Below are positions 44,836 through 56,808 of a stretch of 64,000 nt of DNA, one piece after another (positions within the stretch are counted from its first letter, which is position 1; the number at the start of each line of letters is the position of its first letter). The DNA is from Phaeoceros laevis. Lineage: Eukaryota > Anthocerotophyta > Anthocerotopsida > Notothyladales. The stretch spans positions 26,630-90,629 of the forward strand of contig JBNGIQ010009202.1 in NCBI GenBank assembly GCA_049999765.1. Reading direction: 5' to 3'. Under the pieces are notes generated by a model. The model did no database searches. It saw only the letters and a program-made list of their open reading frames with translations, and was not told the DNA's origin. A program made the translations under genes and the position numbers.

Positions 44836-47690
44836 TCAGAGCTTGTCCTCGAAATCAGAGAGAGGGGTCATGGCCTCCTTGAGACCCTTCCTCTTTCTAA
44901 TTCCAGCCGCAAGTATTCCTGCAGGTGTTGCACTGTCCAGAGGGTCACTGGTCATCATTTCCCAGTGGTCGAACACACACTGTGGGAACGCCTGCCCAGA
45001 GGTGGCAGCCCGCAAGGTACTAGAGAACCCAAATGACTCAATGACGGGCAGATATGCCTTGATGTTATAAAGCGGAGTGCCAGGCCTCTGTACTTCCTCA
45101 AAGACGTGCCCTCGCTTCTGATTCAGCACACCATAAATACCACCCAAGGCCTGCTCTGGTGCCTGGATCTCCACCAGGTATACTGGTTCCAACAACCGAG
45201 GCTTAGCAGTAAGCTGAGAGGCATACATCACCCTCCTGGCAGTGGGAATGATCTGGCCACCACCTCTGTGGATGGCATCGGTGTGCAGTACAACATCACA
45301 CACCTCAAAGGCAATACCCCGCATGTTCTCTTCAGCAACGGCACCCTCCTTTGTGGCCCACTGGAATGCAGCAATAACAGAGTCCCTGATTTCACTCAAA
45401 TACTGCACTCCCTTGCACATATCCACCACCATGTTTGGCCCTGTTGTCTCCGGTCCAAAACACCAAATCTTCTTTGCGATATCCTTATCCCAGCCAAACT
45501 CCTCAGATAAGATCTTGCCCCGCACCTTGGGGTCATCTCTGGGGCCAATCCTGCCATCATCAATAGCTTCAGGAAGCCCTTCCTCCAGAGGGCGTGCCTC
45601 AAAGTACAACCTGTTGTGCTTGTTTGGAGACTTGCTCATCACAATACGGCAGGATTTCTCCATCACCGTCTCTCGGAACGACACAACTGGATCCGACACA
45701 ACAATCTCTGCACCCCCCATGAAATCGTCCTGCAGGTCCTTCAAGCAGATCTCCAGATGCAGCTCACCAGCACCAGCAATGATGTGCTCACCAGACTCCT
45801 CAATCATTGTCAGAACCATAGGATCAGACTTGGCCAGCCTCTTCAAACCTTCCACAAGCTTGGGCAGGTCAGATGCCACCTTGCACTGAACTGCTACTCG
45901 AACAACAGGTGACACTGAGAACTTCATGGCCTTGATCGGATGGGCATCAACCTCCTTCTCGTTTGTCAGAGTGGCATTCTTAGTGATAAACTGGTCAAGG
46001 CCAACCAGAGCCACAGTATTTCCACATGGCACATCCTCCACAGACTCCTGGCGCCTGCCCATCCAGATAACAGTTCTTTGAACACTCTTAGTGTACAAGT
46101 CTTTCTTCTGGCCAGGAATGTAGTTGGGGCCCATGATTCTCACCTTCATACCTGTGGCAACCCTTCCAGCAAACACTCTGCCAAAAGCAAAAAACCGACC
46201 CTTGTCGGAGGCAGGAATCATTTTGGACACATAGATCATGAGTGGCCCTTCAGGATCACAGTTGCGGATGGCATTAGCATAGATGTCATCCAACGGACCC
46301 TCATACAGATTCTCCACACGATACTTTTGAGCCTTGTGTGGAGATGGCAGATGATAAATCATCATCTCCAGCAAGGCACTGCTGGCTGGCAGCCATGTCT
46401 GCATCACCCTCTTCATCAGATGCTTGCCCATGAGTTCCTTCTCCTCTCCCTTCATCGTCACATTTAGCTTTGCCAACATGGGCCACAACTTGTCCTTCTG
46501 GTCATTCATGCAGATGTTAATGATCTGTTTGATAGGCTCGTATATGAATTGTACGAACCCTCGCAGACATGTCCCTGACCCAGTGTTCTTGGTGGTCCAC
46601 TTCTTGGTCTTCGGGTCGAAGAAATTCTCACCCCACAGCCTCTCCATCATCTTCTTCTCATCCACCTGGAACTTGTCCGCATACATCTTAGAAAAGTTGG
46701 TCAGAGTGAAGGCCCAGCCGTGCAAACCGGCAGAGAAAGCAACCGTTCCCTTCTCCGGATACACTTGCACGTCACCCAACAGCGCATCCTCATAGGTTGC
46801 CATAATCACATTAGCGCTCTCAATCACACGCTGGAAGGTCTGGTAGGCTTCCTCTCCGTCGACTTGCAACTCCAAAAAGCACCGATCCATCTTGTTCACA
46901 GTTAGCACGGGCCTGATCCTTTCACCAAGGGCCTGGCGAAGGACAGTCTCGGTTTGCACACACACCCCCTCAATACAGTCCACCACAACCAGAGCTCCAT
47001 CGGTGATGCGCAAAGCCGCAGTGACTTCGGAAGAAAAATCAACGTGCCCAGGAGAGTCTATCAAGTTGATGAGGTACTCATTTCCGTCCCTCTCACCAGT
47101 GAAGGCCTTCAACTCCCTTTCGGACATCTCGTAAAAGAGAGAAATACCTGTAGACTTGATGGTGATTCCACGCTCGGCCTCATCGGCCCTCGTATCAGTC
47201 AACCGGACATCACCGGCCGTCTCCTGTGCGATGATACCAGCAGCCGCGACTAAGGAGTCGGTCAGTGTGGATTTACCTGCATTAACACAACGCAGACGTC
47301 AACAGAATTCTAGCTGCACATCTTTCCACATAAGTAGCAAAATCTTCGAGGTGACCGTGAGCATACCGTGATCGACATGAGCAATCACGGACATATTCCT
47401 GATATTATGCTTCTTGTCCATAATCCGCCGCAGCTCCTCTGCTGTAAACTTCACCTGGAAGGAAAGTAACATAGATACAAGCTTAAGGTCCGGTGCTCGA
47501 ATTGCTTCCGGCCACATCAAACCTCTTCACCATTTAATCCGAGCATCAAGCTACAAAGCACAGACTACGACATTTTGAAGCACATTTTGCACCCCAGATA
47601 ACAATCCAGCTGCACGTTCGCATGAAGGGCAAGGAGACACAAACAACAAAACCAACCCCTGGATCAGATCAGAAAGTGCAGCAGTACCAT
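44836..47690 (-). CDS. Cytosolic translation elongation factor 2 (EF-2)
   Basis: GTPase that drives ribosome translocation. Three coding exons: a start exon holding only ATG before its donor (47688-47690, CAAGATG|GT), 47367-47454 and 44836-47276. The total is 843 aa, the usual plant EF-2 length. The second exon opens [20 protein letters not shown] and contains VIAHVDHG; G1 is completed across the intron as HVDHGKST. Other motifs: RGITIKST (switch I), [12 protein letters not shown], and the diphthamide region around [15 protein letters not shown] near the C-terminus with the modifiable His. The C-terminus [20 protein letters not shown] is invariant in plants. An intron immediately after the start codon is a known feature of plant EF-2 genes and supports the short first exon. 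Confidence 0.96.
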
Positions 47691-48380
47691 CTTGAAAGGC
47701 TGGTGGTATCCCGCCGGAGGCGATGCAGGCAGAAGTTGGAAGCGCCGAAGGTGCGGCGCACGAAAGCTACGGCAGCGGCAGCTGCACAGTGGAAAAGGGC
47801 TGACAGAGTCGAGGCCTCTGGTCTTCAAGGTTCGGCTAGGGTTTCGGAACGCGCTTCAGAATATCCTTGCCGATGCCCGAGGGATATTTGCCCATTTACA
47901 ATGTGTCCAGCTGAGGCTGGGCTGGGCTGTACGCTGTCCCCATCATCGCCCGACCCTGGATATCCCTCGGGTGCCATCTTATCCTGAACGCCGAGACAAA
48001 AATCTGGTAGAGTGTTGAGTTCGTTTGGACGAAGGGGGGATAGACGATTCTGGTCACCGGCCCGGCGTTGCGGTTTTGAATGTAGGTAGCTGCTGCTTCT
48101 GTGTGTGTCTTTGACTACTTTCTGAGCTACTCGCAATCGTATTGTATTTTGCATGTTCTGAATATCCCTGCGACGCTAGACATGGAATTGAAGTTGAATG
48201 TCGGTTCAGAGGTTTTAGCTGGCTGTTCGGCGAGAGTGTCTCATGGAGCTGCCATTCTTTTTGTGAAGGAGTGCCCAGGTAGCCTGAAATGCACAATTTT
48301 CACCCGTGGCATGTTTCCAGATGCAGTGGTGGAGTCTGAGACCGGGGACTCTATAGCTATAGGTCAGGGCATTGAGCATC
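47691..48380. other. Divergent promoter region of the EF-2 and CYP38 genes
   Basis: 690 bp between divergent starts (47690 minus, 48381 plus). Open frames here look like chance. EF-2 5'UTR sequence begins directly upstream of 47690. Confidence 0.5.
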
Positions 48381-51011
48381 ATGATTCTGTCTTCCGCGGT
48401 TGTGTCCTCATTCTGTCCCTCAATAGCCCTTTCAACGGGTCACCGAGGTAGTTCCAAAAATGCCGTCTCAGAGGCTCTACCAGCCGTGTCTGCGTGGCGA
48501 GCAGGGTTCAAGACGAGAAAAGATATAACCTGGAGCTGTCCTGTTGCTTCCACCCAAGTGATTGAGGTTCCTCTCTGACCAAACTTCAGCTCTAGAGAAA
48601 CGCCAATCGTAGTTCAACTCGCAGTAACCGACCGTGACAGGACCTTCTTCTCATGCACAGGATGATGGTACAGGATCAGAAGTTCGCATGTCTCCATCCC
48701 CGGAAACTCCGATTTCGTGGAGAGTCCAGGCTCTTGGACGTGCAGTTGCAATTGTGATTGCATTGGTACAAGCAACTGCGCCTGTTCCACTTGGTGTGCT
48801 TGAGAGAATGACACCGCCTCCAGCAGAAGCAGTGCTCTATTCTCCAGACACCAAGGTCCCCCGAGCACCTGAAGTAGCTCTACGGAGAGCCATTCCCGCA
48901 GTGAATACAACCATGAGAAAAGTCCAGGTCACTAGTTGCTGCTCTCGGTCTGACCTTGTGAGGACGGCTTTCTGCCTTTTCGCAGTTCAGTTGATTAACT
49001 GGGAGTTCGTGAAATCACAGGAGTCCCTGGAAGACATCTTTTACCTTCTCCGTATTCCTCAAAGGAAGCCCTATGGAACCATGGAAGCAGACGTGAAAAA
49101 AGCGCTCAAGGTACAGCTCTATGGAATGAAGAGGTCGTAGGTTTGTCAACAAAGTACTACATTTGATCTATGCATTCATGTGTAACTCTCTGGCAGTTGG
49201 TAACAGATGAAAAGCAGTCAATATTGGCAGCTGTACCTGCTGACCAGCAAGCAAAGGGTGCTGAACTGTACAACAGCCTGATAGATGGGAAGGTAACAGT
49301 ACTGTCACTTGGCTCAGCACTTCATGTCTGACAAAGCTGTCTTATTCACACTGATTGTGACCACACAGAGTTCCTAACGTTTGCAATAAGTCGAGTCAGC
49401 TAAGTTGCAGCAAAAGAAGTGTGTTTATAAGCTGCTTGTGTCCACTGTCAACTCAGTGGAACCCTGCGTACAGAATACAAGTCTCACTGATCTACTGCTA
49501 GCAATAAGTAGCAAGGATCCCGACAAAGTATCCATCAAGCTCGCCAATGCACTGGAGGTCATTGCTGAGTTGGAAACCATTCAGGTGGAGATCCAGACGC
49601 GTAGTTTACCAATTGCTTATGATGGCATCGGAGTTGTGATTTATGAGGTGGTTTTGCTTATTCATTGGGGGCTTTCCTGCGCAGGCACCAGGTTTACCTT
49701 TCCTGTTGCCAGCACAATATCAACAGTTTCCAAGGTCAGGTTTTGTGAAGACATGCTGTGGGCTGAGTGTTCTTGAGGGTGTTCATTCACTTAATAACTA
49801 AGGAGATCGAAGGGAATAAGGAAATCTGAAACAGGACGATTTGCATAGATTGACAGGCCGGGCTACTGTTGAGTTCAGTGTGGCAAAAGCTGACGGGTCT
49901 GGTTTTAGTGTAGCTGCTGGTGGTGGTCTTCAGAAAGATGGAACCATCGAGGTACGAGCTCTTTTCAGTCAAGACAAATATGAAACAAAGTTTTTTCTAG
50001 AAATAACGGCATTTGCTATTTGCTTACTGTAATAAGTGAGCATGCAGGTTGTCCTAGATGGGTACTCGGCTCCACTAACTGCAGGCAACGTTGCAGCACT
50101 GGTAACACTTAGACAATTGTTTGCCCTTTCTGTTGTCGTGGCTGGTGGTGCAAGAGTTTTTGCATGTTTTGGCACCCAATGTCCAAGGCAGCACAGAACT
50201 CTGTAACGTGGTCTTTACACTGTAGAATGGTGTCAACACTGTAACGTGGTCAGGTTGAAAAGGGCGCATACAATGGCATCAAGCTCAGGAGCACTGAACA
50301 AGCAGTGCTTACTGACAATGAGACTGACGGCAGTGTTGGTAGGCCTTTGCCAATCGAGATATTACCAGCTGGTGAATTCCAACCACTGTACAGGACGACA
50401 TTAAGTGTGCAGGTAAAAAGACACACCTGAATGACAGCTGTTTCAGCTAAAGGTACCCTGTCATTCTAGCAACTATTGGAAGGTCTGAACAAAGGAATTA
50501 GGTGAGCACAAACCATTATTCATATCTGTGCCTGATCGAAGGTTTTTGCTGTCGTGGTGTTGTAAAGGATGGTGAGCTCCCAGTCCTTCCCCTTTCAGTG
50601 TATGGGGCTGTTGCAATGGCTCACAACCCAACTGCTGAAGATTTTTCATCCCCAGCTCAATTCTTTTTCTACCTTTACGACAAGCGCAGTGTAAGGCTCA
50701 GGGACTGGCACTTCTTGTCGAATTCTCTACTGTGCTTCTGTTAACGTTCACCTGGGTTTGTTCAGGCTGGATTGGGAGGGCTATCATTTGACGAGGGACA
50801 GTTTTCTGTTTTTGGGTAAGTCCCTGTTTTTCTCTGTCAATGTGGAGTACATCCCAAAGCGTGTGTTATCTATTTACCTCGATGTGTCCTCCTCGGCAGG
50901 TACGTGACGAAAGGAAAGGAACTTCTGTCGCAGCTAAAGACAGGAGATGTTATCATCTCCGGTAAATTGGTCTCTGGTGCAGACCGCCTCGTGTTGCCAG
51001 AAAGTAGTTAG
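48381..51011 (+). CDS. CYP38: Chloroplast-lumen cyclophilin CYP38 (TLP40 type)
   Basis: Thylakoid-lumen multidomain immunophilin needed for photosystem II assembly. Twelve exons join in frame to 484 aa: 48381-48557, 48661-48927, 49021-49110, 49197-49292, 49411-49584, 49685-49734, 49849-49951, 50048-50101, 50254-50412, 50568-50690, 50766-50815, 50900-51011. Exon 1 is Ser/Ala-rich (chloroplast transit). Exon 2 carries a hydrophobic lumen-targeting stretch (AVAIVIALVQATAPVPLG) and AVLYSPDTKVPR. Then follow the helical PsbQ-like region (DIFYLLRIPQRKPYGTME, DPDKVSIKLANALEVIAELE) and the cyclophilin domain (VVLDGYSAPLTAGNVAAL, VYGAVAMAHNP, QFFFYLYDK, GLGGLSFDEGQFSVFGYV). Exon 5 starts at 49411 on phase grounds and adds about 20 residues lacking in Arabidopsis CYP38; a later acceptor is possible. 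Confidence 0.93.
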
Positions 51012-51391
51012 GGCGTGCAGGACATGGCCTTGATAATCGAATCGAGTTAGCTCGCATTGAGCTTCCTGGTTTGACACGGGGTCGGTCGTCTTATTTATCC
51101 AAACTGCGGTTCGTAGCTTCGTTTCCCTGCGTCAAAGAAAGTCGTGGTTATCTCATCGGTGACTTGGTCATTTCGCGGGTGGATCCTGGTTCTCTCTCTC
51201 TTTCTCTCTCGGTGGTGTCATGCTGCAATGACGACCATATAAGCATTCATTCACATCGGTCCGATACGGAAAGGAGTCCGCGTCAACTGACAACCTCAAG
51301 GCCGTGTGATCGTGAAAGCTCGACCTTTCACTGAACCGAGGTTCTTTCGGGGAATTCGAGGCGGGAGGGGGACAGATTGGAGGCGGGCAGG

Positions 51392-52282
<891 letters not shown>

Positions 52283-52557
52283 CTGGGCACGACCAGGAGG
52301 ACCATTAACAGGAGGATTTGTTGGCTGGAGTTCATTAATACTCTGCGGGTGTTACAATTGTCATGATCGTTACGTCAACGCTTTCAACTTCGATGATGAC
52401 ACTACTGATTACACGAAGAACACACAGGTTAATGTACAAAGTTTTACAAGGCTCTTCTCCCAAAGAGCACTTACTATATGTAAACTACGTGGTTGCTTGG
52501 AGCCTTGGACAACGTGCAGTGCCGGGTCAAAAGACCTGGATAACTTTCTGGGCCGAT

Positions 52558-54677
52558 TCACTTCTTTGCCCATTCCTCCAGATTGAACCGCTGAAATTGG
52601 ATGAGAAAATTGGCATCCTCCCAGAGGAAGGACAGATTGCCCGTGCAGTCCACTATAAGTCGGCCATTTACCCATTGTGGATTCGCATAGTTGTGATCTG
52701 CTATCCTGCCGTGCCCTCTATACCTGCATGTCATAGAGGCTGGAGTTAGTCACCATTCAAATGGATACAAGGACAAACTGCGCATGCAGATTGAGACCGA
52801 TGCAATGTACTTACATCTTTACTAACGCGGGAGGAGTGCTGCCGTTCATCGCTCCACTCATGAGAGCACCTGCTAAGGTGCGGGTACTGTCTGGAATGTC
52901 TGTGGTCTCAGAGTCGAGGGCGACCTTGAAGGTCACCTCTCCAGAAGGAACGTTGGGATCACCTAATTCCACACGCCAGAAGTTATCACCCTTATTTCAC
53001 ATGGAAGACGACCAACCAGCTGTGAAAGTCACGTTGATCCACACGTGACCTACCCAAGATTTTGGTGGCCACAATCTCCTGATCAGTATAGCAGACCTCT
53101 GCAACTTCAAGCCCATGAGGTCCGTATACTCCACTCCAGAGACCTGAGAGTTCCTTTCCTGGACCTGGTTTCTCGAGGATGAGCTTCCTGTATTCAGTCT
53201 TCACGCCTCGATGGCAAGCGATCGAGCCATCATCTGGTTCATCACAGATGAGCACACATACTGGTCCCAAGTCTACTAGTCTATCTCCTACGTCATACAA
53301 CTAGCCAGAGAATTCCATAGCAGATGTCGATACCTCTGTTTGCCAGTCGCATTAGGTAGCGAAGGGCACGCTGGCCCACATTGTTCGCCCTCAGGTCAGC
53401 TCCCTGATGAAGGTGCAAGCACAGATTGAAGCCATCGAAACAACCCTGGCAACCATGATAAATGCTTGGAAACCTCAACTCCATGTCCTTACCTCAGGGG
53501 CTAGTGGATGGTCAGCCCCGTAAGCCCTGTGAGGCAGTAGAAACCGCTGCTGCAAGGACTCGATGAGCCTCCTCTCCTCCGTCTGCAACCTCGGGTATGC
53601 CATGAGGTCATTGCTTTCTAGGATGGAGAGCTGCCTCTCCATTGGCTGAGCCTCAGATATTGGCATTCCAATGTCACTACCAACTCAAAACCCCGACCAC
53701 ATACATTGGCATCAAGCTATATGCATCCAGCCTCAAAGTGGTCGCTTACCCCGCCTGTATCCCCAAAGCCAGGAAGATTCTGCTCCCCAATCTGGCTGTC
53801 CATCTGAAAGTGAAAACAATCCTTGGCAGGAGAGGTCCACACGAAACACCCAGGCTCGCGAGTGGCTGCATGGCGACACATAAACTCAATACAAGCTGCC
53901 ACCATTAGACAGGCCATGTGATTGCTTTCTCTGAGATTTCAAAATCTTTCCAGTTTGTCTGTCTCCTACAAAGAAAAACAGTTTATCGACCACAACCTGT
54001 AGGGACCGTGCAAAGCTTGTACGCCTTTGCTGTGCCATCGGGCTGTGCAACAAGCTCGAAAGTCCGTACGAAACTCGTCTGCTGGAACAGGCGAGAACCC
54101 ACTGCCACCGAAATCCTCGAGCAGTCAAAACCAGCTCTTGCTGTTCACATCTCCCCACCCACCATCCATGGCCAGCAACGAGCAGAGCAGAACTACAAGG
54201 CACAGCAGAAACTTACAGGAATTTGCTCCTTTGGGTAGAATACGGAAAGCCGCCAATACGCCCTTGTCCTGCACAAGGACAGAGGAAGCATGAGGCGCCC
54301 ACTCAAGCCCGCCAAGTCTGCAACACAAGTACACACAGCTCCCCGTTCCGCACCCAGGTGATGTGCAGAATGCCTCCACGGGGATAGAGCTGGCGTGCAC
54401 TCCAGACACCCACAACCTTGCTGAAGTAACGCAACAAACGGAACAGAGCTTTGGCAGAGTGAACCAGCCGGCGCCACTCTGCCAGATTCACCTCGCCCTC
54501 CCACTCCTTGCAGAACTGCATCCATAGCTGGTCCTCATTGGAGAGAACCTGCAGGAGCCGGCAAGTTCTTCCAACCGTAACAAGATCCTCCACAGTCAGT
54601 TTGGAGAGGACTGAGGTGAGGGCATCGTCCGGAATCTTGAGAAGCTCCCCCGCACCACGCTCGCACAAACTCATCAT
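52558..54677 (-). CDS. F-box protein (At3g12350/At5g39450-like), multi-exon
   Basis: Likely substrate adaptor of an SCF ubiquitin ligase. The first exon (start Met 54677, or 54773 if longer) encodes an F-box, LLKIPDDALTSVLSKLTVEDLVTV ... RLLQVLSNEDQLW, and then LYPRGGILHITW. Downstream exons on the same strand are recognisable: about 53507-53690 (ERQLSILESNDLMAYPRLQ), about 53060-53300 (LSGLWSGVYGPHGLEVAEVCY), about 52810-52960 (DPNVPSGEVTFKVAL) and the last at 52558-52735 (YRGHGRIADHNYANPQW ... LEEWAKK, stop 52558-52560). The GLWSG-YGPHG, DPNVPAG and GxGR repeats are characteristic of this plant F-box subfamily. Splice sites between 53700 and 54350 are not resolved, so treat the span, not each exon, as the call. 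Confidence 0.68.
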
Positions 54678-54833
54678 CCCCAGATGGAGAATCTCAAATC
54701 CAAGGCCCCACCAAGCCGCCACCCAATTCTGCTTCCTCCATTCAGTTGGTGCACGACAAGTAGGAGTCAACAAACCCTGGATCGGGATACAATTGTTTTA
54801 GTATCTATTGTTGGTTCACGCTTGCACGCAGAA

Positions 54834-54907
54834 GCCCAATTAGCTCAGCTGGTTAGAGCGTCGTGCTAATAACGCGAAGGTCATAGGTTCGAGACCTGTA
54901 TCGGGCA
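54834..54907 (+). tRNA. tRNA-Ile (anticodon AAU)
   Basis: 74-nt cloverleaf without intron. D arm TAGCTCAGCTGGTTAGAGC, anticodon arm TCGTG-CTAATAA-CGCGA with anticodon AAT at 54868-54870, and T arm AGGTTCGAGACCT. The acceptor stem GCCCAAT/ATCGGGC has one A-C mismatch at its fifth pair. Internal A and B promoter boxes are intact. Confidence 0.93.
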
Positions 54908-56189
54908 TATAGTCTACCAGCGTAGTTCTAAAGTTTTTACAAATCTCTGAATCCAAGGACATTATCGATCGGATTCTCAGGAAATGTGTTCGGCAGTAGG
55001 GATGCTAATGTCCGCTAGAGAGTCTACCTGCACGGAAAGAGCACCATAATTCCTGCTTCTTCCACGACAACAAACCAACCAACGAGTTGTTTTGACAAAA
55101 CAACCCCTGAGAGTCATAAGCATTGTAAATTCTAGAAGTTACTTGGATAACAAGGTAACTAGGACTTGAACTGGAAGTTGTCATAGTTTCCTCAATGCTA
55201 AGTTAAGTTCCTCAATGCTAAGTTAAGTTCCTAGATTCCTTGTAGAGGATTAGACCAGGCACATAAAGGATTGTATCACAGAGGAGGACAGACAGTCTGT
55301 GAGTCTGTCTGTAAGATGGCAAGTCTCTCTCTCATTATGATCTTCCGGTACTCACGAGGAGCTGGCCGCGGAAGCCATAGCTCATGTGCGTGAGGCTTGT
55401 ATCTTGCTCAGTGCAATAAAGAGCAGCGCGTGGGTACGCATCTGCGAGTCTACCTAGTAGGCGGGCCATTGGGAGGCCTAGTGCTGTGTTGTTGCTCTAG
55501 CTGACTGATTAGAATCTTGGCGTTGATCTTTAATCCTGGCAAATTGCTACACCACGTGGGGGAGTTTGATTGGGTTCAGACTTGGGTGTGCGTAACTCTG
55601 AGCCTAATTAAGTGGCGGAACCATCTTTTTCCCGCCACGCCTTGCAAGTTTGAAACTTGAGGGTTTCTTATCGATTAGCTCCTATGCCCTCTCTCTCTCC
55701 TCTCTCTCCCGCCACTGCCTGCCCGGGACCTCCTGGTTATGGCGTGAAGCAGCAGTATTCGGATCCGCAACACTGGAACAACCAGGGTCCTACATCCGCA
55801 GTGAAAGGTACCAGATCATCCCTTCATTCAGGGGTGGCTCCCCAGGGTGGCTTTCACACTCCACACTCAACTCGGTCTGGAACTAAGATATCAACTTGGG
55901 ACTGAGGCACCAGGAGGCAGCAAGCAAAAAATGCAGACCATCACTTTCAGTATAGTGGACAAAAGGCCAAACACTACACTCATCTTCTTTGGACGGCCCC
56001 CATATCATGCCTACAATTCAGGCTGGTTCCAGAATATCAATCGGGGAGGAGACAACAGGAGGCGGCATGCACTAGTCCACTCCGTTTTCGGGGCAGAACC
56101 CAAACACACGGTAACCCCTCTTTGTGGCTACCTGCACGGAGGTGGAGCACTACCAACTGAAGAAGCCTCACCAGGCAAGCACACGACAA
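54908..56189. other. Spacer with possible solo-LTR-like sequence
   Basis: No gene is visible. A 20-bp tandem pair (TTCCTCAATGCTAAGTTAAG) lies at 55188-55227. Around 55140-55510 the composition, a CACATAAAGGATTG motif and AATAAA (55415-55420) resemble a copia-type LTR, but no matching second LTR, primer-binding site or terminal duplication was found, so this is only a suggestion. A (TC)n run occurs at about 55690-55710. Confidence 0.35.
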
Positions 56190-56375
56190 CTGTCTGCCAG
56201 AACCAGGCCCTCCTGCTCCAGTCTTGCATACAATGTGTGGGCCTGGGGACCGAGACTATGCTCAGCACACCCATCGGGGGAGTCCTTGCTACTGCACCCT
56301 TCCTTGTGCCCAGACCGTCAAACACTCTACGTGCATCTTCCTTAGGGCCACATTTTTCACCAATTTTCACATGGG
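56190..56375 (-). pseudogene. PPR-repeat relic
   Basis: In reverse complement this aligns with one P-L-S unit of the 14106-17006 PPR gene. It reads KCGPKEDARRVFDGLGTRKGA, and after a frameshift the remains of the GYAEHGLGPQAL-LYARMEQEGL block. On the + strand the phrases CGTGCATCTTCC, CATGCTCAGCA-ACCCAT and GGCC-TCCTGCTCCA match the functional gene at the right spacing. There are several frameshifts and no flanking repeats, so it is a dispersed fragment. Confidence 0.65.
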
Positions 56376-56808
56376 AAAATCTGTCTGTCGGCCTAGTCAG
56401 CTGGGCTTGGCTCCAGGTTCTGCAGGCCTTTGCGGCGGAGTCCAGGTGCACATGATACACTGGCGATGCTGAAATTGGCCACCCAGCTAGCATAGCCTTA
56501 TCAACTAGGCAGACCAGGGAACGAGGCAACGCAGTACCAACAAGACCAACAAGGACACAAGCGTTTAGAAGGAAAACAGGTAACACGGTTTGCTAGTTTA
56601 GGGGACTTTTTAGCAACCCCAAGGTTTTTCCCCAACCCATCAAACCGACCAGTCATTATACTAGTGCGGTTGCTTATCGCGGCAGCAGGAAGATGTGCTC
56701 TACTCCGGGAAGAGTGGTTGAAGCCGCCGAGAGGAAGGGATCTAGGTCTACATAGGGAGACCGTGGAGCACATACAGGCGAGCAATTTCACACTTCGTTT
56801 TTGTTGAG
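56376..56808. other. 5' flank of the BTB/POZ gene
   Basis: No gene seen. The last 100 bp directly precede the ATG at 56809. Confidence 0.4.

Noticed and set aside
55140-55510. Copia-type solo LTR
   Set aside because: Suggestive composition and AATAAA only; no matching termini, target duplication or second LTR.
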